A program made the translations under genes and the position numbers. Positions 16,477-23,231 of a DNA stretch of 23,440 nucleotides are shown in pieces; within the stretch, counting starts at the first letter, position 1; every line of letters begins with the position of its first letter. The stretch lies in NCBI GenBank assembly GCA_964495705.1, contig CAZBWS010000038.1:1-23440 (forward strand), given 5' to 3'. Below the pieces are notes generated by a model that had not been told where the DNA came from, did not search any database, and saw only the letters and a program-made list of their open reading frames with translations. The DNA comes from CAZBWS01 sp964495705 (GTDB lineage Bacteria > Pseudomonadota > Gammaproteobacteria > HTCC5015).

Positions 16477-16614
16477 TTATATATCGTAGCCGTTTTCTCG
16501 ATACCAGTTTAAAGCATCATCTATACAGTCTTGAACAGGAGATAATTGGTAATCCAGATCTCGTATCGCTTTGCTGCTGAGTGAGTGCGGATAGGCCGAG
16601 TAGCCCATCCGCAT
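16477..16614 (-). pseudogene. C-terminal remnant of an NAD-dependent epimerase/reductase (SDR)
   Basis: About 45 codons, ending at TAA 16477-16479, read S-S-K-A-I-R-D-L-D-Y-Q-L-S-P-V and then D-A-L-N-W-Y-R-E-N-G-Y. This is the standard C-terminus of extended short-chain dehydrogenases of the dihydroflavonol-reductase/HpnA type. An in-frame stop (16621-16623) precedes it and the remaining 300 or so residues are missing. It lies just upstream of the decayed saccharopine-like gene and ends at the contig junction, so deletion or misassembly removed the rest. Confidence 0.65.
16585..16614. repeat. Inverted pair of the 14-base motif (hairpin)
   Basis: TGCGGATAGGC (16586-16596) and GCCCATCCGCA (16603-16613) pair in 10 of 11 positions around a 6-base loop. 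Both arms are near copies of ATGCGGATRGGCTG. If the contig overlap is merged, it falls 6 bases after the stop codon of the HAMP-GAF gene, a terminator-like position but without a U-run. Confidence 0.5.
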
Positions 16615-16654
16615 AATACATTAGTTTTTTAGTAGCATCGTTTGCTGTGTTTTA
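16600..16654. repeat. 55-base direct repeat, left copy (contig end)
   Basis: Identical over all 55 bases to 16755-16809, on the other side of the N-run. It includes the last codons of the HAMP-GAF gene, which makes a biological tandem repeat unlikely and a contig overlap likely. Confidence 0.9.
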
Positions 16655-16754
16655 NNNNNNNNNNNNNNNNNNNNNNNNNNNNNNNNNNNNNNNNNNNNNN
16701 NNNNNNNNNNNNNNNNNNNNNNNNNNNNNNNNNNNNNNNNNNNNNNNNNNNNNN
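16655..16754. other. Assembly gap, 100 N
   Basis: Exactly 100 N, the conventional length for a gap of unknown size, flanked by identical 55-base ends. The true gap may be zero. Confidence 0.97.
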
Positions 16755-16809
16755 GTAGCCCATCCGCATAATACATTAGTTTTTTAGTAGCATCGTTTGC
16801 TGTGTTTTA
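16755..16809. repeat. 55-base direct repeat, right copy (contig start)
   Basis: Second copy of the sequence at 16600-16654. It holds the 3' end of the HAMP-GAF gene (stop at 16776-16778) and one arm of the 14-base motif pair. Confidence 0.9.
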
Positions 16810-18131
16810 AGCAGTGTGGCGTTCTCTTGGGCGCGGTTCATGCGCTCAAAGTTGTTGGCCATTAAGTTGGATAAATGCTCTAGCAGTTCTGTTTGGTCGC
16901 GACGATATTCCCCGGTGCGGCTAGCGAATAGTAAAACACCTTCCCAGCCATTGCTGCTAGTGAGGGGAAGGGCAACAAGTGACTCCACTTGGCTATTGCG
17001 AACAAGCTCTCTCAAGAGGCGCTCCTCTGGGTTTTGTACCGCAAATTCACGCAGCTTATTAATCATAACGGGTTGCTTGTTAATCAAAGAGCTTGCTATT
17101 TGTAGTCCAAATCCTTGCTCTAAGTCTAGGCTGCGGTGGCTCCATTTATGAATCATTTGAACTGGCAGAGTATGTTGTAGATTAATGGCGTTGTTGTCGG
17201 GGGATGTCTCCATAAACCCTGCCCATGCAATAGGCAAATAGCCGCCGGCAGCCTGAGTGATAATATTAAGAGCCTCGTTGATAGTATCTGTTTTTTGCAG
17301 CTCATCTAACATCGCAAGTACTAGCTTGGAGCGGCTGGATAAGGCGTTAAAAGCATGTGATAAAACGGTGATCTCATCATTGCCTTCAATCGGAAGCGTG
17401 TAGCCGAAGTCACCACTGGCAACCTGCTCACATGCATCAACGGTGCGGCCAATGCGCTTAATAACACGTTGATAAAACCAGATGAGACCTAATATTCCAA
17501 TAATAACCATCAGTGCCAAACTGCTATTGGCAATGCTGTGGGCATAAAAGCTTTGTTGCTCGAGAAAATTCTGGTAGTACATGACCATTACTCGAATGGA
17601 TTCATTCAGGTTGGGACTGTTTTCCTGAATGTAGTTGGCACCCCATTCTAGACGTGGCTCATTCTTGTTGTCGCCAAGTTGCTCTTCAAATTCAGATTTA
17701 AACGTTTTCCAGTTGCTGAGTGACCGGTTTACAGATTCATTCAGCATAGCGTAACTGCCTTTGTCGCTTAGTTGGTCACCAATTAATGGAGGCAGGGCAA
17801 ATCCTAGTTTGTTATTAATGTCGTCGGCAAGGCTGGTCAGCTTTTGGTTAAATTGCTCAACATCTCCGAGTACGTCTTTGTGGAATACTTTTACATCTCT
17901 TTGGTAGCTTTTAAAATCCCTAGGCGCATTCTCTGTGTAGTTGGCGCTGCTGCGAGTAATCGCTAAACTAATGTCTTTTAACTGGCTGAGTTCACCATAT
18001 AAGCTATGGTTTTGTTCACTCAAACTTAAGGTTTTAAGCTGATAAATGGAACTGCCAATAACCAAAAAAATGAATAGGCTCATCCCAATTAAGACTTTGA
18101 GGCGAAGGTTGTAAGAGGTATTGTTATTCAT
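16776..18131 (-). CDS. Membrane HAMP-GAF sensor protein without output domain
   Basis: A 451-residue protein from the ATG at 18131, chosen over the 18 codons further upstream because AGGA is well placed and overlap with the kinase is avoided. Membrane segments near 11-31 and 204-222 enclose a 170-residue periplasmic helical sensor region. A HAMP linker follows at about 220-272, then a GAF domain at about 280-430. It ends in a short helix, L-L-K-T-Q-Q-T-M-L-L-K-N. No histidine kinase, GGDEF or methyl-accepting domain follows. Its partner is probably the kinase encoded 22 bases upstream. The stop codon lies inside the 55-base contig overlap; a truncation at the junction cannot be excluded, although the same sequence is present on both sides. 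Confidence 0.75.
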   Translation of the reverse strand: MNNNTSYNLRLKVLIGMSLFIFLVIGSSIYQLKTLSLSEQNHSLYGELSQLKDISLAITRSSANYTENAPRDFKSYQRDVKVFHKDVLGDVEQFNQKLTSLADDINNKLGFALPPLIGDQLSDKGSYAMLNESVNRSLSNWKTFKSEFEEQLGDNKNEPRLEWGANYIQENSPNLNESIRVMVMYYQNFLEQQSFYAHSIANSSLALMVIIGILGLIWFYQRVIKRIGRTVDACEQVASGDFGYTLPIEGNDEITVLSHAFNALSSRSKLVLAMLDELQKTDTINEALNIITQAAGGYLPIAWAGFMETSPDNNAINLQHTLPVQMIHKWSHRSLDLEQGFGLQIASSLINKQPVMINKLREFAVQNPEERLLRELVRNSQVESLVALPLTSSNGWEGVLLFASRTGEYRRDQTELLEHLSNLMANNFERMNRAQENATLLKTQQTMLLKN

Positions 18132-18153
18132 GTAGATATTCCTGGGTAATGGG

Positions 18154-19539
18154 TTAATTGCTCCAGTGAGCAATGAATTTGTCACGTTCTTTGCTGTTGG
18201 GTATATTCGCTGCTAATCCGTGTACTAGCTCGGATAAGCTGATGACATTGTCGGCTTGACGCTTGATGAGTCGTGCAGCCATGGGGCCTACATAAGATGC
18301 ATAGTCATCTCGCAATTTAATAAGTGTGTCTTCATCAATAGAGTTGGTGAGCAGGGTTTGTGAGGCTTGAGTTAGATGTGCGGAATCTACATTGTTGAGG
18401 CTACTATTAAATGCGTTTACATCAGAAATAGAGTTGAGGTCACTGCCAATCTCTAGGCCACGGTTATCCCAGCGTTTCAGAAACTGTTCTCTCTCTTTTT
18501 TGTTGGGGATTTCTTGAGATAAATTTTGCGCTAGGGAATCAATGCTAGTGGTGTGTGATCTCATTTTGTGTGTGATTAATGTTTTTGCCGTAGGTCCTAT
18601 ATAGCTGGCTAATAAGCTTTGCATTGCGCTTAATTCTTCTTTGTTGGCGTTCTGAGTGCCGTGTTCAGCTTCAAGTTGAGAGCTACCTTCGGTAAAATTT
18701 TGACCAGATTTTAACTGGGGAATAACCTGCTTGATTGCGAAGGCAAATTCTTTAGCATCTTGAAAACGGCTGTCAGCTTTGGGTGAAAGACCTCGAGTGA
18801 TAACGTTAACCAGAGCAGCAGGAATAATCTGTTGATAATTAAGACGGTTATTGGGTGGCAGTCCGTCTATTTCTGGAAGTGTACTCATAGGCAGCGGCAG
18901 GTCTCTAGGAAGCTTGCCTAGTAGTTCATAAAATATCATTGCTGCTGCAAACAGGTCTGCTCTATGATCTGCTGGCATGCCAAAAGTTTGCTCGGGAGCC
19001 ATAAATCGTGGTGTACCAATGAGCACGCCAACTTGAGTAAGTTCACCGCTGTTGTCAATACGTGCAATACCAAAATCTGCTAGTTTTACAGCACCATTTT
19101 TGAGTACCATAACATTGGCTGGTTTAATATCGCGGTGCACTATACCTTGGCTATGAGCGGCGTTCAGCGCCTTTAGCATTTGTGATGTGATACTGAAAAT
19201 TTGTTTTAGACTGAAGCTTTTACCTGAACGTATAAGGTCATTGAGTGCTGTGCCTTCTACATACTCCATGGCTATATACGGTGTGTCCTTGTCTGTAGCG
19301 TATTCCATAACCATAACTATGTTGGGGTGCATACAGCGCGCGGCAGCTTGGGCTTCGCGTTTAAACCGGGCTAGGAATTCATCGCTTCCATCCTCGGTAA
19401 TCAAATGGGGGTGCAGTATTTTAACGGCAACTCGACGCTCTATATCGGGATCAAAACCCTCATAGACGACACCCATAGCACCCTTGCCTAGGATGCGTTT
19501 GATTTGATACTTGCCTATTTTTTCTGGTTGCTCGCTCAT
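18154..19539 (-). CDS. Eukaryote-like Ser/Thr protein kinase with duplicated C-terminal domain
   Basis: A 461-residue cytoplasmic Hanks-type kinase with all catalytic parts: G-loop G-K-G-A-M-G (18-23), Lys40 in A-V-K-I-L, H-R-D-I-K-P-A-N (135-142), D-F-G (155-157), a Thr-containing activation loop and A-P-E (181-183). No membrane segment or PASTA domain follows. After a linker there are two similar blocks of about 50 residues (about 309-359 and 412-461), sharing Y-I/V-G-P-x-A-x-x-L-I near the start and I-P-N-x-K-E-R-x-x-F near the end. I believe related blocks occur in other bacterial kinases and cyclases, but I cannot name the family. ATG is 2 bases after the upstream stop, so expression is coupled to the heme sensor. 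Confidence 0.92.
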   Translation of the reverse strand: MSEQPEKIGKYQIKRILGKGAMGVVYEGFDPDIERRVAVKILHPHLITEDGSDEFLARFKREAQAAARCMHPNIVMVMEYATDKDTPYIAMEYVEGTALNDLIRSGKSFSLKQIFSITSQMLKALNAAHSQGIVHRDIKPANVMVLKNGAVKLADFGIARIDNSGELTQVGVLIGTPRFMAPEQTFGMPADHRADLFAAAMIFYELLGKLPRDLPLPMSTLPEIDGLPPNNRLNYQQIIPAALVNVITRGLSPKADSRFQDAKEFAFAIKQVIPQLKSGQNFTEGSSQLEAEHGTQNANKEELSAMQSLLASYIGPTAKTLITHKMRSHTTSIDSLAQNLSQEIPNKKEREQFLKRWDNRGLEIGSDLNSISDVNAFNSSLNNVDSAHLTQASQTLLTNSIDEDTLIKLRDDYASYVGPMAARLIKRQADNVISLSELVHGLAANIPNSKERDKFIAHWSN

Positions 19540-19541
19540 AT

Positions 19542-20423
19542 CTATACCTGCGTTTCATCGAGGAGTTTTACTGCACTAGTCAAACTGCGATACATACGGT
19601 TGAAAGAATTGCCTAGAGAGGCAATTTCGTCCTTACCAGTTGTTTCAAATTCGGGAGTCTCTAAATCACCTAGGCTGATTTTATTGGCATTTTCAGCCAT
19701 TTTTTTAACCGGATTGATAACCACAAAGTGCAGTAAGATATTGAGCACTATCCAGATAATGATAAATACGAGCGTTAAAGCAAACATGAAGGTTTTTAAG
19801 GCTTGGTTTGCACGGTTTAAGGGGACGGTCATAGGTACATTGATGATTTGAGCACCTATGATTTCTTTGTGCTTCCAGCCAAAGCCGTTATTGGTGCCGT
19901 AAGCGCGAATCATGGAAGAGGGCGCAACTTGTGGCGTGCTGTGACAAACTAGACATTTGGTGCTGCTGACGGTGAGTGGGCGGCTAAGAAATAAGGATTT
20001 ACCTGTTGGGGTATCGCGAACGTCAGTATATTCACTGATATCTTTGTTGTCTTTAAAGTGTTGAATAACCTCGCGCTCCCAATCTGTTGCGCGATGGCTT
20101 GGGTTGGTAGGGTTGATAGCGGCTTCTTTGTAGCTGTAATCTGGGAATGTGCTTTTTATTCGCTCAAGGTTATCGGAGGCGGCAAAGGCGGGTACAGTCT
20201 GGGGTAAGAAGTCTGCGCTGTCGAGCTGGTTGAGTAATGGCCTTATTTCTTCAGCAGTATATGCTCGCACACTTTTGGCTGACTCCATTAGTAGTGTTGC
20301 GTTTAACTCTACTTCCTGTTTTGCATTGTCGATGAGTATTTGTTGGCTGAGTTTATAAGAAATACCAAGCCCTATTGCGAATGCTATTAGCATTACTAAG
20401 TTAAATTTTATTCTTAATCCCAT
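19542..20423 (-). CDS. DUF3365 (Tll0287-like) c-type heme HAMP sensor
   Basis: A 293-residue inner-membrane protein. The start is the ATG at 20423, not the in-frame TTG at 20435. A membrane segment (7-23) is followed by a periplasmic region of about 185 residues with the single c-type heme motif C-L-V-C-H (157-161) and sequence typical of DUF3365/Tll0287-like domains. A second membrane segment (212-234) and a HAMP domain (about 235-290) end the protein. No output domain follows. Covalent heme in the periplasm suggests sensing of redox state, oxygen, NO or a similar ligand. It is the first gene of a unit with the Ser/Thr kinase and the HAMP-GAF protein. Confidence 0.85.
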   Translation of the reverse strand: MGLRIKFNLVMLIAFAIGLGISYKLSQQILIDNAKQEVELNATLLMESAKSVRAYTAEEIRPLLNQLDSADFLPQTVPAFAASDNLERIKSTFPDYSYKEAAINPTNPSHRATDWEREVIQHFKDNKDISEYTDVRDTPTGKSLFLSRPLTVSSTKCLVCHSTPQVAPSSMIRAYGTNNGFGWKHKEIIGAQIINVPMTVPLNRANQALKTFMFALTLVFIIIWIVLNILLHFVVINPVKKMAENANKISLGDLETPEFETTGKDEIASLGNSFNRMYRSLTSAVKLLDETQV

Positions 20424-20649
20424 GGTGAGTCTCAATTTTTAATTATTTATAAGTATGCTTTATCTGAGGGAGGGCAATGGTTTAGGTTCAGTCAATTATG
20501 TGAGCCAGTTCATGTTTTTGTTACAAATAACGTCTGCTTAGAGTAATGAAAGAGATGTATTTAGAGTAGATACAATGAATTTCAAATATGTAGCATCAAG
20601 ATACGCTACGTTATTGGTCGAGTAAAGCACGGCGAGCTGAGTTAATACT
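20424..20649. other. Intergenic region upstream of the heme-sensor operon
   Basis: About 225 AT-rich bases without a convincing reading frame, presumably holding the operon promoter. TATAAA near 20443-20448 (minus strand) is a possible -10, but no -35 is convincing. Confidence 0.4.
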
Positions 20650-20882
20650 TTACGTACCCTGTGTTGATTGTTCCATTTTCCAGCCAATATAGGGAAATTG
20701 CAGCCAAAATGAAAAATAGAAGAAGGTTAAATACCAATAGGGAATAACAAACGCTATCTCTAGTTCTTTGTAGGCGGCTAATAGAAGGTAGTCGTAGAGT
20801 ACTCAGGTAAACCAACAATATAAAAGCTAAGCCAGGTGATGAAGCTATAAATAGTGAGTTGGAGGTGTTTTTTGAATGTCAC
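20650..20882 (-). pseudogene. Small membrane protein gene with one frameshift
   Basis: A GTG at 20882 with AGGAAG 7 bases upstream opens a frame reading V-T-F-K-K-H-L-Q-L-T-I-Y-S-F, then a hydrophobic W-L-S-F-Y-I-V-G-L-P-E-Y. That frame stops at TAG near 20781. A second frame, offset by one base, overlaps it and continues with Y-D-Y-L-L-L-A-A-Y-K-E-L-E-I-A and a second hydrophobic segment (V-I-P-Y-W-Y-L-T-F-F-Y-F), ending at TAA 20650-20652. Together they give about 77 residues with two membrane helices. Shift of frame occurs near 20785-20805. It is either a real lesion or one missing or extra base in the assembly. Function not recognised. Confidence 0.6.
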
Positions 20883-20914
20883 CGATATACTTCCTAATTA
20901 GCAGTCGATATTTT

Positions 20915-21475
20915 TTAGTTGATGAGGCTAATATATGTTGTCTCAACATCATAATCATAATAAGCCATACCCAAGGTATTTAAGAACTCCATACGATCGG
21001 CAGTGCGCAAGTCGATGTCTGGGGTGCCTTGATCGCAGTCTTCATAAACCTTGCCTAGGTAAGCCATGAAGTTTTCACCTTCCTTAACTAGCAATAAGCT
21101 AGCAGCGCCCACATCCGGTTTTACCCTTGGGTTTAGGTCTTCAGGCAGAGTCACTGCAAAAACTACGGCTTGTTCTTCGCCTTCAAAGCGCACGCTGCGC
21201 TCGCGCACGGTTTGCTCTGCCCAATAAAATGCCAGTTCTTTACTCTGGGTTAAAAATACTGGCTCACGAGATTCCGAGTAGTTGTTGCCGATGGTGGCCA
21301 TAGTCTTCTTTGCGGCGGCTTTTAGGTCGCGATCCCCAGAGCGTTTCAGACCGTCCTTCTGAATAGCGTCAACTAGTGCGGATGAGGTGCCATGGTACCA
21401 GACATTGCTGGTGACAAAGCCGTCAGCGGTGAGTAGGTCTTTTGCATCTTTAAGAAAAGCAGGGGTATCAGCCAT
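20915..21475 (-). CDS. Uncharacterised protein, possible ADP-ribosyltransferase fold
   Basis: A 186-residue soluble protein. W-Y-H-G-T-S (26-31) followed by A-I-Q-K-D-G-L (37-43) resembles the first block of ART-superfamily proteins (H-G-T/S, then an I..x..G-L turn), as in PARPs and RNA 2'-phosphotransferases. V-F-L-T-Q-S-K-E-L-A-F-Y-W-A (73-86) resembles the second block, with an aromatic residue (Y84) after a beta-strand. A convincing third catalytic Glu was not pinned down; E135 is a candidate. It lies downstream of aceA but beyond aceA's terminator, so it is its own unit. A long inverted repeat sits 45 bases upstream of its start. Homology is inferred from motif shape only. Confidence 0.5.
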   Translation of the reverse strand: MADTPAFLKDAKDLLTADGFVTSNVWYHGTSSALVDAIQKDGLKRSGDRDLKAAAKKTMATIGNNYSESREPVFLTQSKELAFYWAEQTVRERSVRFEGEEQAVVFAVTLPEDLNPRVKPDVGAASLLLVKEGENFMAYLGKVYEDCDQGTPDIDLRTADRMEFLNTLGMAYYDYDVETTYISLIN

Positions 21476-21519
21476 GTGATGTCACTCAATCAGTGTTGAA
21501 GAATAGGGGGATTTTATCA

Positions 21520-21565
21520 TAAACTTTGCACGGAGCTCACAGCGGTGAACGCCCTGCAAAGTTTA
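21520..21565. repeat. 11-bp perfect inverted repeat between aceA and the ART-like gene
   Basis: TAAACTTTGCA (21520-21530) and TGCAAAGTTTA (21555-21565) are perfect complements around 24 bases, which themselves contain TCAC-AGCG-GTGA. It is separate from the aceA terminator next to it and lies in the expected promoter zone of the ART-like gene; a TATGAT box overlaps its left end on the minus strand. Confidence 0.6.
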
Positions 21566-21570
21566 CTTAT

Positions 21571-21600
21571 AAAAAAGCGGCTCCTTGAAGGAGCCGCTTT
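21571..21600 (-). terminator. Rho-independent terminator of aceA
   Basis: AAAGCGGCTCC (21574-21584) and GGAGCCGCTTT (21590-21600) form a perfect 11-bp stem with a 5-base loop, followed on the minus strand by six T. It is 39 bases past the aceA stop. Confidence 0.93.
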
Positions 21601-21638
21601 CTTTCTAATGCCAAACTAAGTTTGGATTAGGGTGGTGC

Positions 21639-23231
21639 TTAGAACTGGTTAGAAGTGTTCTTAGCGCCGCCAGCCTTAAGAGCGTTCTCACCAGCAAAGT
21701 ATTCTTTGTGGTCGTCGCCCATATCAGATCCAGCCATGTTCTGGTGCTTAACGCAAGCGATGCCCTGACGGATCTCTTGACGCTGAACGCCTTTAACGTA
21801 GCCCAACATGCCTTGCTCACCGAAGTACTCTTTAGCTAGGTTATCAACAGACAATGCAGTCGTGTGATAAGTAGGTAGAGTGATCAAGTGGTGGAATACG
21901 TTCGCTTCGCGAGAAGTGTCCGCCTGGAACGTACGAGTGCGCTCGTCTGCAACAGCAGATAGCTCAGAGTCGTCGTACTTAGCGTTCATTAGGTCAGCGC
22001 GGTCGTAACCAGAAACGTCCTTACCTTCTTTCTCCCAAGCGTCAAACGTCTGCTGACGGAAGTTTAGGGTCCAGTTGAACGATGGAGAGTTGTTGTAAAC
22101 TAGCTTCGCGTCAGGGTGTACCTTGCGAACGTCGTCCATCATGCCAGCGATCTCGTGTACTGTAGGTACAGCCGTTTCGATCCATAGCAAGTCAGCGCCA
22201 GCGTTGATTGCGCCGATGCAGTCAAATACGCAACGCTCGTGGCCAGTGCCCTGACGGAACTGGTATAGACCAGAAGGTAGACGCTTAGGACGTACTAGCT
22301 TGCCGCCGCGGTTGAATACCACGTCGCCTTCAGCCATGTCTTCAACGTTGATCTCTTCAACGTCTAGGTAAGAGTTGTAGATGTCGCCAGAATCGCCTGG
22401 CTCTTTAACAACTGCGATTTCCTTAGTTAGGCCAGCACCTTCAGAGTCAGTACGTGCAACGATAACGCCGTTGTCGATGCCCAGCTCTAGGAACGCGTAA
22501 CGTAGAGCGCGTAGCTTGTTGTGGAAGTCAGCGTGAGGAACAGTAACCTTACCGTCCTGGTGACCACATTGCTTCTCGTCAGCAACTTGGTTTTCGATCT
22601 GTAGAGCACATGCGCCCGCTTCGATCATCTGCTTAGCCATTAGGTAAGTCGCTTCAGCGTTACCGAAACCAGCGTCGATGTCAGCAACGATAGGCACGAT
22701 GTGAGTTTCGTGAGTATCGATAGCGTTTTGGATTTCTTTCTCTTTAGCAGCATCGCCAGCTTCACGAGCCTTGTCTAGCTCGCGGAATAGGCCGCCTAGC
22801 TCACGTGCGTCAGCCTGACGTAGGAAAGTGTATAGCTCTTCAACTAGACCAGCGACTGCAGTCTTCTCGTGCATAGACTGGTCAGGCAAGGGGCCGAAGT
22901 CAGAACGTAGCGCTGCAACCATCCAACCAGAAAGGTAAAGGTAGCGACGCTCAGTAGTACCAAAGTGCTTCTTGATAGAGATCAGCTTCTGCTGACCTAC
23001 AAAACCGTGCCAGCAACCTAGAGACTGGGTGTACTTAGTCTTGTCCTTGTCGAACTCAGCCATGTCTGCGCGCATGATGTCGGCAGTGTACTGAGCGATT
23101 TCCAAGCCAGTTTTGAATTTGTTCTGAGCACGCATACGAGCTGCAGATTCAGCGCTAATAGCTTCCCATGGAGAACCGCCAGCGCTAACAACGCCTTCTA
23201 GTTCTTTAATATCATTTTGGTATTGAGACAT
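21639..23231 (-). CDS. aceA: Isocitrate lyase
   Basis: Cleaves isocitrate to succinate and glyoxylate, the first step of the glyoxylate shunt. The 530 residues correspond to the long isocitrate lyase form known from Pseudomonas. The catalytic signature appears as K-Q-C-G-H (220-224, Cys222), a variant of the usual K-K-C-G-H, and A-D-I-D-A-G-F-G-N (183-191) supplies metal ligands. The ATG at 23231 is chosen over the upstream in-frame ATG at 23267 because AAAGG is correctly spaced and the extra 12 codons lie over a hairpin-forming motif. Codon use is noticeably uniform, as in a highly expressed gene. It ends at a strong terminator, with no aceK or aceB nearby. Confidence 0.97.
   Translation of the reverse strand: MSQYQNDIKELEGVVSAGGSPWEAISAESAARMRAQNKFKTGLEIAQYTADIMRADMAEFDKDKTKYTQSLGCWHGFVGQQKLISIKKHFGTTERRYLYLSGWMVAALRSDFGPLPDQSMHEKTAVAGLVEELYTFLRQADARELGGLFRELDKAREAGDAAKEKEIQNAIDTHETHIVPIVADIDAGFGNAEATYLMAKQMIEAGACALQIENQVADEKQCGHQDGKVTVPHADFHNKLRALRYAFLELGIDNGVIVARTDSEGAGLTKEIAVVKEPGDSGDIYNSYLDVEEINVEDMAEGDVVFNRGGKLVRPKRLPSGLYQFRQGTGHERCVFDCIGAINAGADLLWIETAVPTVHEIAGMMDDVRKVHPDAKLVYNNSPSFNWTLNFRQQTFDAWEKEGKDVSGYDRADLMNAKYDDSELSAVADERTRTFQADTSREANVFHHLITLPTYHTTALSVDNLAKEYFGEQGMLGYVKGVQRQEIRQGIACVKHQNMAGSDMGDDHKEYFAGENALKAGGAKNTSNQF

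Noticed and set aside
16600..16809. A 55-base direct repeat that might be a mobile-element target duplication or attachment site
   Set aside because: The copies flank an artificial 100-N run and one contains normal coding sequence of the neighbouring gene. A contig overlap explains both copies.
20877..20980. A short plus-strand frame starting ATG near 20876 after GGAGG
   Set aside because: It runs into the complement of the ART-like gene and ends after about 35 codons, with no membrane or domain pattern. The minus-strand membrane protein explains this DNA better.
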